Shown: in pieces, positions 33,587 to 43,479 of the stretch
Layout of the letters: every line of letters begins with the position of its first letter
Position numbering within the stretch: the stretch's first letter is position 1
From: Microbacter sp. GSS18
Lineage (GTDB): Bacteria > Actinomycetota > Actinomycetes > Actinomycetales > Microbacteriaceae
Direction of reading: 5' to 3'
DNA: 64,000 nt
NCBI GenBank assembly: GCA_029319145.1
Contig: CP119753.1
Coordinates: forward strand, 558,001-622,000
The notes under the pieces: generated by a model
What the model was told of the DNA's origin: nothing
The model's database searches: none
The model's input: only the letters and a program-made list of their open reading frames with translations
Program-made: the position numbers and the translations under genes

Positions 33587-34935
33587 GCGGGGGTTCCGGA
33601 CTTCTCGACGCGGCCTGCGGGGGGCTTGGCGGCGAGCATGCGCTCGAGCGCCACGCGGGCGGGCTCGGCGACATCGGGGGCCACCTCGATGCGGTTGACG
33701 ACCTCGCCGCCGACGAGTCGCTCGAGCACCCACGCCAGATATCCGGGGTGGATGCGGTACATCGTCGAGCACGGGCACACCACCGGGTCGAGGCAGAAGA
33801 TCTCGTGCTGCGGGTTCTGGGCCGCGAGGCGTTGGACGAGGTTCACCTCGGTGCCGATCGCGAAGGTGGTCGGCTCGGCGGCGTCCTCGATCGCGCGGCG
33901 GATGTAGTCGGTGGAGCCGGCCTCGTCGGCGGCGTCGACGACCTCCATGGGGCACTCCGGGTGCACGATGACGCGCACGCCGGGGTGCTCGGCACGGGCC
34001 TTGTCGATCTGGTCGACGCTGAACCGTCGGTGCACCGAGCAGAAGCCGTGCCACAGGATCACGCGTGCGTCCTGGAGCTGCTCCTCGGTGGAGCCGCCGA
34101 AGGGCCGGCGCGGGTTCCACATCGGCATGTGCTCGAGCGGCACGCCCATCGCCTTCGCCGTGTTGCGGCCCAGGTGCTGGTCGGGGAAGAACAGCACGCG
34201 GCGGCCGCGCTCGAAGGCCCACTCCAGCACCGTCCGCGCGTTGGACGACGTGCATACGATGCCGCCGTGACGGCCGACGAAGCCCTTGATGGCCGCGGAG
34301 GAGTTCATGTACGTCACCGGGATCACCGGCACCAGGCCGTCGGCGTCCTTCGCGTCCATGTCGCCGTAGATCTCTTCGAGCTGCTCCCAGGCCTCCTCGA
34401 CCTGGTCGATGTCGGCCATGTCGGCCATCGAGCAGCCGGCGGCGAGGTTCGGCAGGATCACCGACTGCTCGGGGCGCGACAGCATGTCGGCGGTCTCGGC
34501 CATGAAGTGCACGCCGCAGAAAACGATGGCCTCGGCATCCGGGTGTTCGAGCGCCGCGTTCGCGAGCTGGAACGAGTCTCCGACGTAGTCGGCGTGACGT
34601 ACGACCTCTTCGCGCTGGTAGAAGTGCCCGAGGACCACGAGCCGGTCGCCGAGGGTCTGCTTGGCGGCGCGGATGCGCTCGTCGAGCTCCTTTTCGGTCG
34701 CTTCGCGGTACTCCAGCGGCAGCTCTCCCTGGCGGGGTGCGCCGGTGGGGATGACGTCTCCCATCGACGATCCCGGGCCGTAGCCGGGACGGGTGTCGAA
34801 GTTCCAGGGGCCGGCGGCGAGGTCGGTGTTGCAGGTCTCGCCCACTTCGGCGCCCGAGACGATGGCCTGGATCTCGTGATCGACGGACGGGTCGATCTCG
34901 GTGCGCGGCATCAGGTTGAGGTTGACAGCGGGCAT
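33583..34935 (-). CDS. nadA: Quinolinate synthase
   Basis: NadA condenses iminoaspartate and DHAP to quinolinate with a [4Fe-4S] cluster. The 450-residue protein belongs to the longer actinobacterial type. Motifs include VVLGHFYQREEVVRHADYVG, DSFQLAN, CGVHFMAETADML, AAGCSMADM, TYMNSSAAIKGF, CTSSNARTVLEW, FFPDQHLGRNTA, VIVHPECPMEVV and VVCPCSTMYRIHPGYL, where the cysteines in the last three regions and CSMADM are cluster candidates. The ATG at 34935 is 13 nt after the nrtR stop. The N-terminal 80 residues are an extension before the repeat domains. Confidence 0.95.
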   Translation of the reverse strand: MPAVNLNLMPRTEIDPSVDHEIQAIVSGAEVGETCNTDLAAGPWNFDTRPGYGPGSSMGDVIPTGAPRQGELPLEYREATEKELDERIRAAKQTLGDRLVVLGHFYQREEVVRHADYVGDSFQLANAALEHPDAEAIVFCGVHFMAETADMLSRPEQSVILPNLAAGCSMADMADIDQVEEAWEQLEEIYGDMDAKDADGLVPVIPVTYMNSSAAIKGFVGRHGGIVCTSSNARTVLEWAFERGRRVLFFPDQHLGRNTAKAMGVPLEHMPMWNPRRPFGGSTEEQLQDARVILWHGFCSVHRRFSVDQIDKARAEHPGVRVIVHPECPMEVVDAADEAGSTDYIRRAIEDAAEPTTFAIGTEVNLVQRLAAQNPQHEIFCLDPVVCPCSTMYRIHPGYLAWVLERLVGGEVVNRIEVAPDVAEPARVALERMLAAKPPAGRVEKSGTPA

Positions 34936-34948
34936 GGCAGTACTCGAT

Positions 34949-35668
34949 TCACTGGCGGATGGACAGCGGCCCGCGTTCGGCGAGCTCGAGGTCCTGGTCA
35001 TACCGATACAGCCGCGCCGGGCGATGCGCTCCGGTGCGGAAGCGGTCGGTGGGGATGAGGGTTCCGGAGTTCTCGGCCTGGCGGCGGAAGTTCGCGGGGT
35101 CCAGACGACGTCCGAGGATCGATTCGTACACCTCGCGCAGCTCGGCCAGCGTGAACTCGTCGGCCAGCAGGCCGTGTGCGATACGGCTGTAGCCGACCTT
35201 GTTGCTCAGACGCCACAGCGCGTAGTCGACGATCTCGCTGTGGTCGAACGCGAGACGGGGGAGGGACGCCGCGTCGAACCACGCGGTGTTCTCGATCCCG
35301 GCATCCGGGATCTCGTCGGCGCGGATGAGGGCCCAGTACACGATCGACACGGTGCGCGTGGGGGAGCGGTCGACGGCCCCGAAGGCGTACAGCTGCTCGA
35401 GGTAGCTGGGCTCGAGGCCCGTCGTCTCGGCGAGGGTGCGGGAGGCCGCCGCCTCGAGGCTCTCGCGGACGTCGAGCCAGCCGCCCGGGAGCGCCCACAG
35501 CCCCTCGTGCGGATCGCGTGTGCGACGCACCAGGGGCAGCGCGAGCTCCATGCGCTCGGTGCGCGGATCGCGGCGGATCGTGAAGATCACGGTGGACACG
35601 GCCACGCGCGTCGCGTCCGCGGGCGCGGGCGCGACGGCCTGGAGAGGCGCGGCGTCGGTTTGTGTCAT
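34949..35668 (-). CDS. nrtR: NrtR-type NAD biosynthesis regulator (Nudix + winged helix)
   Basis: The 239-residue protein has an N-terminal Nudix-fold domain and a C-terminal winged helix. The Nudix box region is LWALPGGWLDVRESLEAAAS then RTLAETTGLEP, close to the usual GGx5Ex7REUxEExGU. The C-terminal region FTLAELREVYESILGRRLDP then ANFRRQ is the NrtR wHTH signature. NrtR repressors bind operators of NAD genes and release them on binding ADP-ribose. Position at the head of nadABC strongly supports this. Two 11-bp inverted repeats flank and overlap its start codon. Confidence 0.9.
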   Translation of the reverse strand: MTQTDAAPLQAVAPAPADATRVAVSTVIFTIRRDPRTERMELALPLVRRTRDPHEGLWALPGGWLDVRESLEAAASRTLAETTGLEPSYLEQLYAFGAVDRSPTRTVSIVYWALIRADEIPDAGIENTAWFDAASLPRLAFDHSEIVDYALWRLSNKVGYSRIAHGLLADEFTLAELREVYESILGRRLDPANFRRQAENSGTLIPTDRFRTGAHRPARLYRYDQDLELAERGPLSIRQ

Positions 35669-35711
35669 GGTGACCCTAACTTGTCTGATGCGATCTTAGT
35701 GTCATCGTGAC
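35664..35711. promoter_or_regulatory. Candidate NrtR operators: two GTCAN3TGAC palindromes
   Basis: GTCATGGTGAC (35664-35674) overlaps the nrtR start codon, and GTCATCGTGAC (35701-35711) lies 37 bp upstream (centre to centre). Both have perfect GTCA/TGAC arms and a 3-bp centre. A TAAGAT -10-like element lies between them on the minus strand. The spacing of about 3.5 helical turns would place the two sites on opposite faces. Assignment to NrtR is inference. Confidence 0.45.
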
Positions 35712-35789
35712 CAGAAGTGCAAAGCGTCCCGAACGCCGACGTTCTCCCAGCCTCGGTCTGTAGCCTGGCCATCCCCGAAAGGAGCACGC

Positions 35790-36965
35790 GTGCAGGTGAT
35801 CGACATCATCCTCATCGGGGTGCTCGTCATCGCGCTCGCCGTGGGCCTCCAGCGAGGACTGCTGGCCAGCCTCGGGTCGCTGATCGGACTGGTCGCGGGC
35901 GCCTTCGGCGCTCTGTGGGTGATCCCGCTCGTCAACGACGCGCTGCCCAGCCAGGCCTGGCGCGGCATCGTCGTCATCGGCGGCACCATCGTGCTGCTCG
36001 TCGCGGGGGCCGCGATCGGCGGCGCCGTCGGCGAGGCGCTGCGCAGCGGCGTCGACAAGACTCCGCTCCGGGGCGCCGACCGCTTCTTCGGCGGTGTCGC
36101 GGGCGTCGTCGTGGCCGCGCTCGCGGCATCCTTCGTCGGTCAGGGGATCGCCGCGACGGGCATGCCCGTCGTCGCGCAGGCGCTCGGATCCTCCGTGGTG
36201 CTGCGCACCATCGACGACCTCACACCGCCGCCCGTGCAGACCACCCTCGCCCAGCTGCGCGCGGCCGTGCTCGACGAGGGCATCCCGCGCCTGGGCATCC
36301 TCGTCGTGCCCGACACCGGCGGCGAGCCGCTGCCGGCGATCGCGCTGGACTCTCCCGAGCTCGAGTCCGCCGCGGCCTCGGTCGCCCGCATCTCGGGCGT
36401 CGCGTACGCGTGCGGCACGAGCTCGACCGGCAGCGGATTCGTCGCCGCGACCGACCTCGTCGTCACCAACGCGCACGTGGTCGCCGGGGTCGAGACGCCC
36501 GTGGTCGAACTGCCGGGCCGGGCCGCGCGCGAGGGGCGCGTGGTCTACTTCGACCCGGTCGACGACATCGCCGTCATCGAGGTCGACGGTCTCGACGGCG
36601 CCGTGCTGTCCGTGACGGCGCCGCTCGCGATCGGCGATCCCGCCGTCGTCCAGGGCTACCCCTACGGCGGACCGTTCGAGATGGGCTCGGCGCGCGTCCT
36701 GTCGGTCGCCAGCACCCCGGTGCCCGACATCTACCAGGGCTCCAGCGCCCCGCGCGACATCTACGCGCTGCAGGCGACGATCGTTCCCGGCAACTCCGGC
36801 GGACCGCTGCTGAGCACGACCGGCGACGTCGTGGGCGTCGTGTTCGCCCGTGCCGACGACGGCCGCGACATCGGCTACGCCATGACGACGACCGAGCTGC
36901 TGCCGGTCCTCGCGCAGGCCGACGACCTCGAGCAGCCCGTGTCGACCGGGTCCTGCACGACCTGA
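35790..36965 (+). CDS. MarP-like membrane serine protease (CvpA + trypsin-like)
   Basis: The 391-residue protein has four transmembrane helices of the CvpA/colicin-V type (residues 1-125, e.g. [20 protein letters not shown]). A chymotrypsin-fold protease domain follows from about 195, with His in [11 protein letters not shown], Asp in [12 protein letters not shown] and Ser in [18 protein letters not shown]. Cys residues in AYACGTSS and at the C-terminus (TGSCTT) could form the disulfide known in MarP. Mycobacterial MarP maintains intrabacterial pH in acid by cleaving wall-hydrolase partners. GTG start with AAAGGAG; TAGCCT at 35761 is a -10 candidate. Confidence 0.9.
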   Translation: MQVIDIILIGVLVIALAVGLQRGLLASLGSLIGLVAGAFGALWVIPLVNDALPSQAWRGIVVIGGTIVLLVAGAAIGGAVGEALRSGVDKTPLRGADRFFGGVAGVVVAALAASFVGQGIAATGMPVVAQALGSSVVLRTIDDLTPPPVQTTLAQLRAAVLDEGIPRLGILVVPDTGGEPLPAIALDSPELESAAASVARISGVAYACGTSSTGSGFVAATDLVVTNAHVVAGVETPVVELPGRAAREGRVVYFDPVDDIAVIEVDGLDGAVLSVTAPLAIGDPAVVQGYPYGGPFEMGSARVLSVASTPVPDIYQGSSAPRDIYALQATIVPGNSGGPLLSTTGDVVGVVFARADDGRDIGYAMTTTELLPVLAQADDLEQPVSTGSCTT

Positions 36966-37031
36966 CCCGCGAGCCGGCGCAACCCCCGACCGTCCGCGGA
37001 CCCGGGGTCGTCGAGGCCGCGCCGATCCCGG

Positions 37032-37037
37032 TAGAGT
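37032..37037 (+). promoter_or_regulatory. -10 element for the glycine-riboswitch transcript
   Basis: TAGAGT lies about 32 nt before the first aptamer; the predicted start is near 37044. A TTGACA-like -35 is not clear. Confidence 0.45.
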
Positions 37038-37065
37038 GGACGCACAACTTCAACCGACCGACAAC

Positions 37066-37243
37066 CCGCCACGGGAGAACGCCGCACAGCGGCTGCCGTA
37101 GGAGCAACTCCTCCCGGAATCTCTCAGGCCCACGTACCGTGGCGACAGGTCACTCTGGAAAGCGGAGCCGCATGGCTCCCGCCGACGGGGCAAGCGCACG
37201 ACGATGCGCGGAAACTCTCAGGCCGATGACAGAGCGGGAGGAA
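37066..37243 (+). promoter_or_regulatory. Tandem glycine riboswitch (gcvT type)
   Basis: Two glycine aptamers are recognisable. Aptamer 1 (about 37069-37163) contains the conserved GGAGCAACTCC, ATCTCTCAGGCCCACGTACC and ACAGG...CTCTGGAAAGC elements. Aptamer 2 (about 37164-37243) contains GGGGCAAGCGC, AAACTCTCAGGC and GATGACAGAGCGGGAG. This is the cooperative glycine sensor used for glycine cleavage genes. It stands before leader ORF-sdaA-gcvT-gcvH-gcvP. The 3' end of aptamer 2 overlaps one arm of an SD-sequestering hairpin. Confidence 0.92.
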
Positions 37244-37283
37244 CTCTCACCATCCGTCGGATGTCCTCGACAAGGAGTTCCTC
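37238..37283 (+). promoter_or_regulatory. Shine-Dalgarno-sequestering hairpin (riboswitch expression platform)
   Basis: GAGGAACTC (37238-37246), which overlaps the end of aptamer 2, is perfectly complementary to GAGTTCCTC (37275-37283), which covers part of the AAGGAG ribosome site and abuts the ATG at 37284. An inner CATCC/GGATG stem sits in the loop. Glycine-driven folding of aptamer 2 would compete with this pairing and expose the site. There is no T-tract, so it is probably translational control. Confidence 0.6.
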
Positions 37284-37346
37284 ATGCACGTCACCGCACC
37301 ACCGCACCTGCACACGACATCGTTCGGCGCGCAGGTCGGCGGATGA
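37284..37346 (+). CDS. 20-codon leader ORF coupled to sdaA
   Basis: ATG at 37284 encodes [20 protein letters not shown] and stops at TGA 37344-37346, overlapping the sdaA ATG (ATGA). It has a good AAGGAG 6 nt upstream, whereas sdaA lacks one (only GGCGG upstream). Three His in the first ten residues are notable. The likely role is to pass ribosomes into sdaA when glycine opens the riboswitch. Whether the peptide itself matters is unknown. Confidence 0.55.
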   Translation: MHVTAPPHLHTTSFGAQVGG

Positions 37347-38725
37347 GCGCCACCGCCCTCGGCGTCGCCGATCTGTTCTCGATCGGCATCGGCCCGTCCA
37401 GCTCCCACACCGTGGGGCCGATGCGGGCGAGTCACGACTTCGTGTCCCGACTCACTCCGGACGCGCTCGAGGTCGTCGCACACGTCGACGTCGAGCTGTA
37501 CGGGTCGCTCGCGGCGACCGGAGCCGGTCACGGCACGCTCACGGCCGTCCTTCTCGGCCTGGAGGGATGCCGCCCCGAACTCGTCTCGGGCGACGAGGTC
37601 GTCGCGCGCGCCGAGCGCATCGAGCGGGACGGCATCGTGCGGGTGGGAGGCCGTCGTGATGTCGCGCTGCGCACCTCGGACATCCGCCTGTCCCCGCGGA
37701 CCGTCCTCCCGACCCACACGAACGGCATGCGCCTGCGCGCGGCGGCCGCCGACGGCTCCGTGGTGGACGAGGCGGTGTATTTCTCGGTCGGCGGCGGCTT
37801 CGTGGTGCGCGAGGGCGAGACGCCGGCCGCCCACGATCGTCCGGCCGCCGCGCACGACTACGCCAGCGCCGCGGAGCTGCTGGCGCTGTGCGCGGCGGAA
37901 GGCGTCGGCATCGCCGAGATCGCGTGGCGCAACGAGTCGGCCCGCCGCAGCCGCGATGAGGTGCGCGCGGACATCCTGCGCATCCGCGACGTCATGGAGG
38001 AGTGCGTCGCCGCAGGCATCGCGTCGGACGGCATCCTCCCGGGCGGACTGGGTGTCGCGCGTCGCGCCCCGGCCTGGCACGCGCGGCTCGAGCGCGAGGA
38101 CCCCGACCGCTCCGAGGCGTTCGCGCAGGAGTGGGTGAACCTCGTCGCCCTCGCCGTCAACGAGGAGAACGCCGCCGGCGGGCGCGTCGTCACGGCGCCC
38201 ACGAACGGCGCCGCCGGCATCATCCCTGCCGTGCTGCACTACGCCGCGCACTACTCTCCCGCGGCGCGGGCCGGGCGCGACCGCGACGACATCGCGGTGG
38301 AGTTCCTGCTGACCGCCACCGCCATCGGCGCGCTGTACAAGACCCGCGCGTCGATCTCGGGCGCCGAGGTCGGCTGCCAGGGCGAGGTGGGTTCCGCGTG
38401 CTCCATGGCCGCCGGCGCCCTCGCGGCCGTTCTCGGCGGAACGCCCGAGCAGGTCGAGAACGCCGCCGAGATCGGCATGGAGCACAATCTGGGGCTCACG
38501 TGCGATCCCGTCGCCGGCCTCGTGCAGATCCCGTGCATCGAGCGCAACGCCATCGCGGCGGGCAAGGCGATCAACGCCGCCCGCATGGCGATGTGGGGCG
38601 ACGGCCGGCACCGCGTGTCGCTGGACGCCGTCATCGAGACGATGCGCCAGACCGGGCGCGACATGAACGACAGATACAAGGAGACCGCACTGGGCGGGCT
38701 CGCCGTCAACGTGGTGGAATGCTGA
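37343..38725 (+). CDS. sdaA: L-serine ammonia-lyase, single-chain type
   Basis: The enzyme deaminates L-serine to pyruvate with a [4Fe-4S] cluster. The 460-residue protein joins a beta domain ([36 protein letters not shown]) and an alpha domain ([16 protein letters not shown], cluster cysteines in [19 protein letters not shown] and [15 protein letters not shown]). The C-terminus [12 protein letters not shown] ends in the conserved Cys used for autocoordination. Being first in the riboswitch operon with gcvTHP links serine and glycine breakdown to one-carbon supply. It starts at the ATG overlapping the leader ORF stop. Confidence 0.94.
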   Translation: MSATALGVADLFSIGIGPSSSHTVGPMRASHDFVSRLTPDALEVVAHVDVELYGSLAATGAGHGTLTAVLLGLEGCRPELVSGDEVVARAERIERDGIVRVGGRRDVALRTSDIRLSPRTVLPTHTNGMRLRAAAADGSVVDEAVYFSVGGGFVVREGETPAAHDRPAAAHDYASAAELLALCAAEGVGIAEIAWRNESARRSRDEVRADILRIRDVMEECVAAGIASDGILPGGLGVARRAPAWHARLEREDPDRSEAFAQEWVNLVALAVNEENAAGGRVVTAPTNGAAGIIPAVLHYAAHYSPAARAGRDRDDIAVEFLLTATAIGALYKTRASISGAEVGCQGEVGSACSMAAGALAAVLGGTPEQVENAAEIGMEHNLGLTCDPVAGLVQIPCIERNAIAAGKAINAARMAMWGDGRHRVSLDAVIETMRQTGRDMNDRYKETALGGLAVNVVEC

Positions 38726-38735
38726 GGGGGTCCGC

Positions 38736-39956
38736 ATGAGCGAGACGCAAGACGACCGGTCGCCGGCGAGGTACACCTCGCTGCGCGGTGTCCACGAGGC
38801 GCTCGGCGCCGCCTTCACGGACTTCGGCGGGTGGATGATGCCGGTCCGCTACAGTTCCGACCTCGCCGAGCACCGCGCAGTCCGCGAAGCCGCGGGGCTG
38901 TTCGACATCTCGCACATGGCCGAGTTCGTCGTCCAGGGCGAGCCCGCCGGGGCGTTCCTCGACTTCGCGCTCGCCGGCCGGATCTCGACGATGCGGGTGG
39001 GCAAGGCGAAGTACTCGCTGGTGCTCGCCGAGTCGGGCGGCATCGTCGACGACGTCATCGTCTACCGCCTGGCCGACGACCGGTTCCTCGTCATCGCCAA
39101 CGCCGGCAACCGCGATGCCGTCGCGGCCGCGCTCGCCGACCGTGCGGGCCGTGCCCCGGTGGCCGCGGCGTACCGGCGCGAGCGGGTCTCGGGGGACGCC
39201 GCCGACGGGTTCCTGCGCATCGGCGGGACCGATCCGCAGTTCGCGACCGTCGAGGACGCGTCGGACGAGTTCGCGCTCATCGCCGTCCAGGGCCCCGCGG
39301 CCCGCTCGGTGATCGAAGCGACCGCCGGCATCGCGGGAATCACGCCCCCCGTCGAGGAGCTCGGTTACTACGCGTGGGCGGCGGGCACCTTCGACGGTTC
39401 GCCGCTGTTCGTGGCCCGCACGGGCTACACCGGCGAAGACGGGTTCGAGCTGCTGGTTTCGCACGCCGCGGCAACTGGCCTGTGGAACGCGCTGCTGGTC
39501 GCCGGCGAGCCGCGCGGCCTGGTGCCCGCGGGCCTCGCCGCGCGCGACACGCTGCGGCTGGAGGCGGGCATGCCGCTGTACGGACATGAGCTCTCGCTCG
39601 ACGTGCTGCCCGCGCAGGCGGGCCTGGGCCGCGCGGTCGCAGCCGACAAGGACGACTTCGTCGGCAAGGCCGGACCCGCGGCGCCCGCCGACGCGCCCGT
39701 CCTCGTGGGCCTCGAAGCCGAGGGCCGACGCGCCGGCCGTGCCGGCTACGGCGTGTTCGACGGCGCGGACGCCGACGCCGCCCGCGTCGGCGAGATCACC
39801 AGCGGCGCGCTCAGCCCGACCCTCGGCCACCCCATCGCGATGGCCTACGTCACGCCGGCGACCGCCGCCGCCGGCACCCGCCTCTTCATCGACGTGCGGG
39901 GGAACCGCATCCCCGCGACCGTGACCGCCCTGCCCTTCTACCGGAGGAAGAAATGA
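38736..39956 (+). CDS. gcvT: Glycine cleavage system T protein (aminomethyltransferase)
   Basis: GcvT transfers the methylene group from the H-protein lipoyl arm to THF and frees ammonia. The 406-residue protein has [48 protein letters not shown], the folate-site [20 protein letters not shown] and a C-terminal barrel ending [13 protein letters not shown]. The start lies 10 nt after sdaA. The stop overlaps the gcvH start (ATGA), giving a coupled T-H-P set. Confidence 0.95.
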   Translation: MSETQDDRSPARYTSLRGVHEALGAAFTDFGGWMMPVRYSSDLAEHRAVREAAGLFDISHMAEFVVQGEPAGAFLDFALAGRISTMRVGKAKYSLVLAESGGIVDDVIVYRLADDRFLVIANAGNRDAVAAALADRAGRAPVAAAYRRERVSGDAADGFLRIGGTDPQFATVEDASDEFALIAVQGPAARSVIEATAGIAGITPPVEELGYYAWAAGTFDGSPLFVARTGYTGEDGFELLVSHAAATGLWNALLVAGEPRGLVPAGLAARDTLRLEAGMPLYGHELSLDVLPAQAGLGRAVAADKDDFVGKAGPAAPADAPVLVGLEAEGRRAGRAGYGVFDGADADAARVGEITSGALSPTLGHPIAMAYVTPATAAAGTRLFIDVRGNRIPATVTALPFYRRKK

Positions 39957-40336
39957 CCGACCTCAACAGCCTCAAGTACACCGGCGAGCACGAGTGGATC
40001 GCCCTCGACGGCGACACCGCCACCGTCGGGATCACCGACTACGCCGCCGACAAGCTCGGCGACGTCGTCTTCGTCGACCTCCCCGCCGCCGGCACGGCCG
40101 TCACGGCGGGCGAGGTGTGCGGCGAGATCGAGTCGACCAAGTCCGTCGGCGAGCTCTACGCGCCCCTGACCGGCGAGGTGGTCGAGGCCAACGACGCCGC
40201 GGACGCGGACCCGTCGCTGGTCAACTCCGACCCGTTCGGCGCGGGCTGGCTCATCAAGATCACGGTCGACCCGGCCGCGGTGGCGGACCTCATGGACCGC
40301 GCCGCCTATCTCGAACTCACGGGCGGCGAGGCGTGA
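39953..40336 (+). CDS. gcvH: Glycine cleavage system H protein
   Basis: GcvH carries the aminomethyl intermediate on a lipoyl-lysine between the P, T and L proteins. The 127-residue protein has [20 protein letters not shown], the lipoylation site [20 protein letters not shown] with Lys63, and [13 protein letters not shown], the standard family ending. The ATG overlaps the gcvT stop. Its own stop overlaps the GTG of gcvP. Confidence 0.96.
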   Translation: MTDLNSLKYTGEHEWIALDGDTATVGITDYAADKLGDVVFVDLPAAGTAVTAGEVCGEIESTKSVGELYAPLTGEVVEANDAADADPSLVNSDPFGAGWLIKITVDPAAVADLMDRAAYLELTGGEA

Positions 40337-43227
40337 CCGGCGCCTTCACCGAACGGCACATCGGGACGGATGCCGATGCGCAGCGCGTCATGCTCGACGC
40401 GCTCGGCTACGCCGACGTCGACGACCTGGTGACCACGGCGGTGCCGGCGTCCATCCAGGTCGCCCCGCGCGCGACGAGCGACATCCCCGCCCCTGCGACC
40501 GAGGCCGAGGCGCTGGCCGAACTGCGCCTGCTGGCGTCGCAGAACCGCACCGCCCGCCCCATGATCGGTCTCGGCTACCACGACACGCTGACGCCGTCGG
40601 TCATCGCCCGCAACGTGTTCGAGAACCCGTCCTGGTACACCGCGTACACGCCCTATCAGCCCGAGATCTCGCAGGGTCGCCTCGAGGCGCTCATCAACTT
40701 CCAGACGATGGTGACCGACCTCACCGGCCTCGCGACCGCGAACGCGTCGATGCTCGACGAGTCGACCGCGGTCGTCGAGGGCATGCTCGTCGCGCGGCGC
40801 GCCTCCAAGGTGCGATCGGACGTCTTCCTCGTCGACGCCGATGCGATGCCGCAGACCAAGGCCCTGCTCGAGCACCGGGCTGCGGCGCTCGGCATCCGCA
40901 TCCGCTACACGTCGTTCTACACCGCGCACGCGGGGGACGACGAGGCGTTCGGCGCGTTCATCCAGTACCCGGGCGCCTCCGGCCGCGTGTGGGATCCGTC
41001 CGAGGCCATCGCCGCGGTCAAGGACCGGGGAGGCCTCGCGGTCGTCGCGGCGGACCTGCTCGCGCTGACCCTGCTGCGTTCGCCGGGAGCCATGGGCGCC
41101 GACGTCGCGGTGGGCACGACCCAGCGCTTCGGCGTGCCGCTCGGCTTCGGCGGGCCCCACGCCGGCTACATGGCCGTCCGCTCGGGCCTCGAGCGCCAGC
41201 TGCCCGGTCGCCTCGTGGGCGTGTCGCAGGACGCCGCAGGCCACCCCGCCTACCGGCTGTCGCTGCAGACGCGCGAGCAGCACATCCGCCGCGAGAAGGC
41301 GACGTCGAACATCTGCACGGCGCAGGTTCTGCTGGCGGTCATGGCCGCGATGTACGCGGTCTACCACGGCCCGTCGGGTCTGACCGCGATCGCCACCGAC
41401 GTCGCACGCAAGGCCGAGGCGCTCGCGGGACGTCTGCGCGAGTACGGCCTGTCGGTGGCGCACGAGGCGTTCTTCGACACGATCCGCGTCACCACGCCCG
41501 GACCCGCGAAGCGGGTCGTCGACCGCGCGCGGGACCGCGGCTACCAGCTGTTCTGGGCGGACGACGCCACCGTCGGCGTGTCGGTCGACGAGACCACCAC
41601 GGCCGACGACCTCGCCGCCGTGGCGTGGGCTTTCGGCCTGCCCGAGGGCGAGTTCGTCGGCGCAGGCGACCAGGGCGAGCGCGCGCTGCCCTTCGACAGC
41701 GCCACGCCGCTCGCGGGCGTCCCGTCGCAGCTGCGCCGCGACGACCCGTTCCTCGAGCATCCGGTGTTCAACACCCACCGCTCCGAGACCGCCATGATGC
41801 GGTACCTCAAGACCCTCGCCGACCGCGACTATGCGCTGGACCGCGGCATGATCCCGCTGGGTTCGTGCACCATGAAGCTCAACGCGGCGACCGAGATGGC
41901 GGCGGTGTCGTGGCCGGAGTTCTCGCGCGTGCACCCGTACGCGCCCGAGGCCGACGTGCACGGCTACCTCGCGATGATCGAGCAGCTCGAGGTGTGGCTG
42001 GCCGAGGTCACCGGCTACGACGCGGTGTCACTCCAGCCGAACGCCGGATCGCAGGGCGAGCTCGCGGGGCTCCTGGCGATCCGCGGCTACCACCACGCCA
42101 ACGGCGACACCCAGCGCACCGTGTGCCTCATCCCGTCGTCGGCGCACGGCACCAATGCCGCCTCCGCCGTGCTGGCGGGCATGAAGGTCGTCGTCGTCGC
42201 GTGCGACGAGGCCGGAAACGTCGACCTCGACGATCTGCGCGCCAAGATCGCGGCCAACGCCGACGAGCTCTCGGCCCTCATGATCACCTACCCGTCCACG
42301 CACGGCGTCTACGAGCACGAAGTGCTCGAGATCACGCAGGCCGTCCACGACGCCGGCGGTCAGGTGTACGTCGACGGCGCGAACCTCAATGCGCTGCTCG
42401 GCTACGCGCGATTCGGCGACCTCGGCGGCGACGTGTCGCACCTGAACCTGCACAAGACGTTCGCGATTCCGCACGGCGGTGGCGGACCCGGCGTCGGGCC
42501 GGTCGCGGCCAAGGCCCACCTGGCGCCCCATCTGCCGTCGCATCCGCTCGCGCAGCGCAAGGACCACGCCGGCGGCCACGTCTTCGATGGGGGTCCGGTG
42601 TCGTCCGCGGCGTACGGTTCGGCATCGATCCTCCCGATCTCGTGGGCCTACGTGCGCATGATGGGGCTCGAGGGGCTCAAGCAGGCCACGGCCGCCGCGG
42701 TGCTGTCGGCCAACTACATCGCTCATCGGCTGAAGGACCACTACCCGGTGCTGTACGCCGGGGAGGGGGGCCTGGTCGCGCACGAGTGCATCCTCGACCT
42801 GCGGCCGCTGCGCGAAGCGACCGGGGTCACGGTCGACGACGTGGCCAAGCGTCTCATCGACTACGGCTTCCACGCGCCGACGATGTCGTTCCCCGTCGCC
42901 GGAACGCTCATGGTCGAGCCGACCGAGTCCGAGGACCTCGGGGAGATCGAGCGCTTCATCGACGCCATGATCGCCATCAAGGCCGAGGCGGATGCCGTCG
43001 CGGCGGGCGTGTGGCCGGCCGACGACAACCCGCTCGTGAACGCCCCCCACACCGCCGAGTCGGTTGTGGCGGGGGAGTGGGCGCACGCCTACTCGCGCGA
43101 GACCGCCGTGTACCCCGTGCACACGCTCGTGCGGAACAAGTACTGGCCCCCGGTGCGCCGCATCGACCAGGCCTACGGCGATCGCAACCTCGTGTGCGCC
43201 TGCCCGCCGATCGAGGCGTTCGCGTAG
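40333..43227 (+). CDS. gcvP: Glycine dehydrogenase (decarboxylating), P protein
   Basis: GcvP is the PLP enzyme that decarboxylates glycine and passes the aminomethyl group to GcvH. The 964-residue fused (alpha-beta) form is full length. It contains [20 protein letters not shown], the middle [20 protein letters not shown] and SCTMKLNAA. The catalytic Lys is in [17 protein letters not shown]. The C-terminus has RDLAYGDRNL-like [17 protein letters not shown]. The GTG start overlaps the gcvH stop. The L protein (lipoamide dehydrogenase) is not in the window and is usually encoded elsewhere. Confidence 0.96.
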   Translation: MTGAFTERHIGTDADAQRVMLDALGYADVDDLVTTAVPASIQVAPRATSDIPAPATEAEALAELRLLASQNRTARPMIGLGYHDTLTPSVIARNVFENPSWYTAYTPYQPEISQGRLEALINFQTMVTDLTGLATANASMLDESTAVVEGMLVARRASKVRSDVFLVDADAMPQTKALLEHRAAALGIRIRYTSFYTAHAGDDEAFGAFIQYPGASGRVWDPSEAIAAVKDRGGLAVVAADLLALTLLRSPGAMGADVAVGTTQRFGVPLGFGGPHAGYMAVRSGLERQLPGRLVGVSQDAAGHPAYRLSLQTREQHIRREKATSNICTAQVLLAVMAAMYAVYHGPSGLTAIATDVARKAEALAGRLREYGLSVAHEAFFDTIRVTTPGPAKRVVDRARDRGYQLFWADDATVGVSVDETTTADDLAAVAWAFGLPEGEFVGAGDQGERALPFDSATPLAGVPSQLRRDDPFLEHPVFNTHRSETAMMRYLKTLADRDYALDRGMIPLGSCTMKLNAATEMAAVSWPEFSRVHPYAPEADVHGYLAMIEQLEVWLAEVTGYDAVSLQPNAGSQGELAGLLAIRGYHHANGDTQRTVCLIPSSAHGTNAASAVLAGMKVVVVACDEAGNVDLDDLRAKIAANADELSALMITYPSTHGVYEHEVLEITQAVHDAGGQVYVDGANLNALLGYARFGDLGGDVSHLNLHKTFAIPHGGGGPGVGPVAAKAHLAPHLPSHPLAQRKDHAGGHVFDGGPVSSAAYGSASILPISWAYVRMMGLEGLKQATAAAVLSANYIAHRLKDHYPVLYAGEGGLVAHECILDLRPLREATGVTVDDVAKRLIDYGFHAPTMSFPVAGTLMVEPTESEDLGEIERFIDAMIAIKAEADAVAAGVWPADDNPLVNAPHTAESVVAGEWAHAYSRETAVYPVHTLVRNKYWPPVRRIDQAYGDRNLVCACPPIEAFA

Positions 43228-43266
43228 CAGCACGTCGCACCCGCACCGTTCGGGTCACGCGAGCGG

Positions 43267-43327
43267 AGGAGAAATCGCGAGAACAGGACGATTCCCACCG
43301 GGGTCTCCTGCTCTCGCGATTTCTCCT
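43267..43327. repeat. 22-bp inverted repeat after gcvP
   Basis: Arm 43267-43288 (starting AGGAGAAATCGCGAGAACAG) pairs with 43306-43327 with one mismatch across a 17-nt loop. There is no T-tract. It may be the gcvP terminator or a copy of a dispersed palindromic element, since the arms resemble nothing else in this window. The rest of 43228-43479 shows no gene. Confidence 0.6.
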
Positions 43328-43479
43328 GTTTCGGAGAGCCGTCGGGCGGAGCGCTACGCGTCGGGCGCCATGGGTATTGCCAGATCGTCCCGGGCGTGCC
43401 ATGGTCGACGCAAGCGAAACGCGCCTCTGGGGAAGTGCACGTCCTTCGGGGCATCGTCATGCCTGCCTCAGGAGGAATC

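Noticed and set aside
37238-37283. The GAGGAACTC/GAGTTCCTC hairpin as an intrinsic terminator
   Set aside because: No T-tract follows and the second arm covers a ribosome site next to an ATG; RBS sequestration explains it better.
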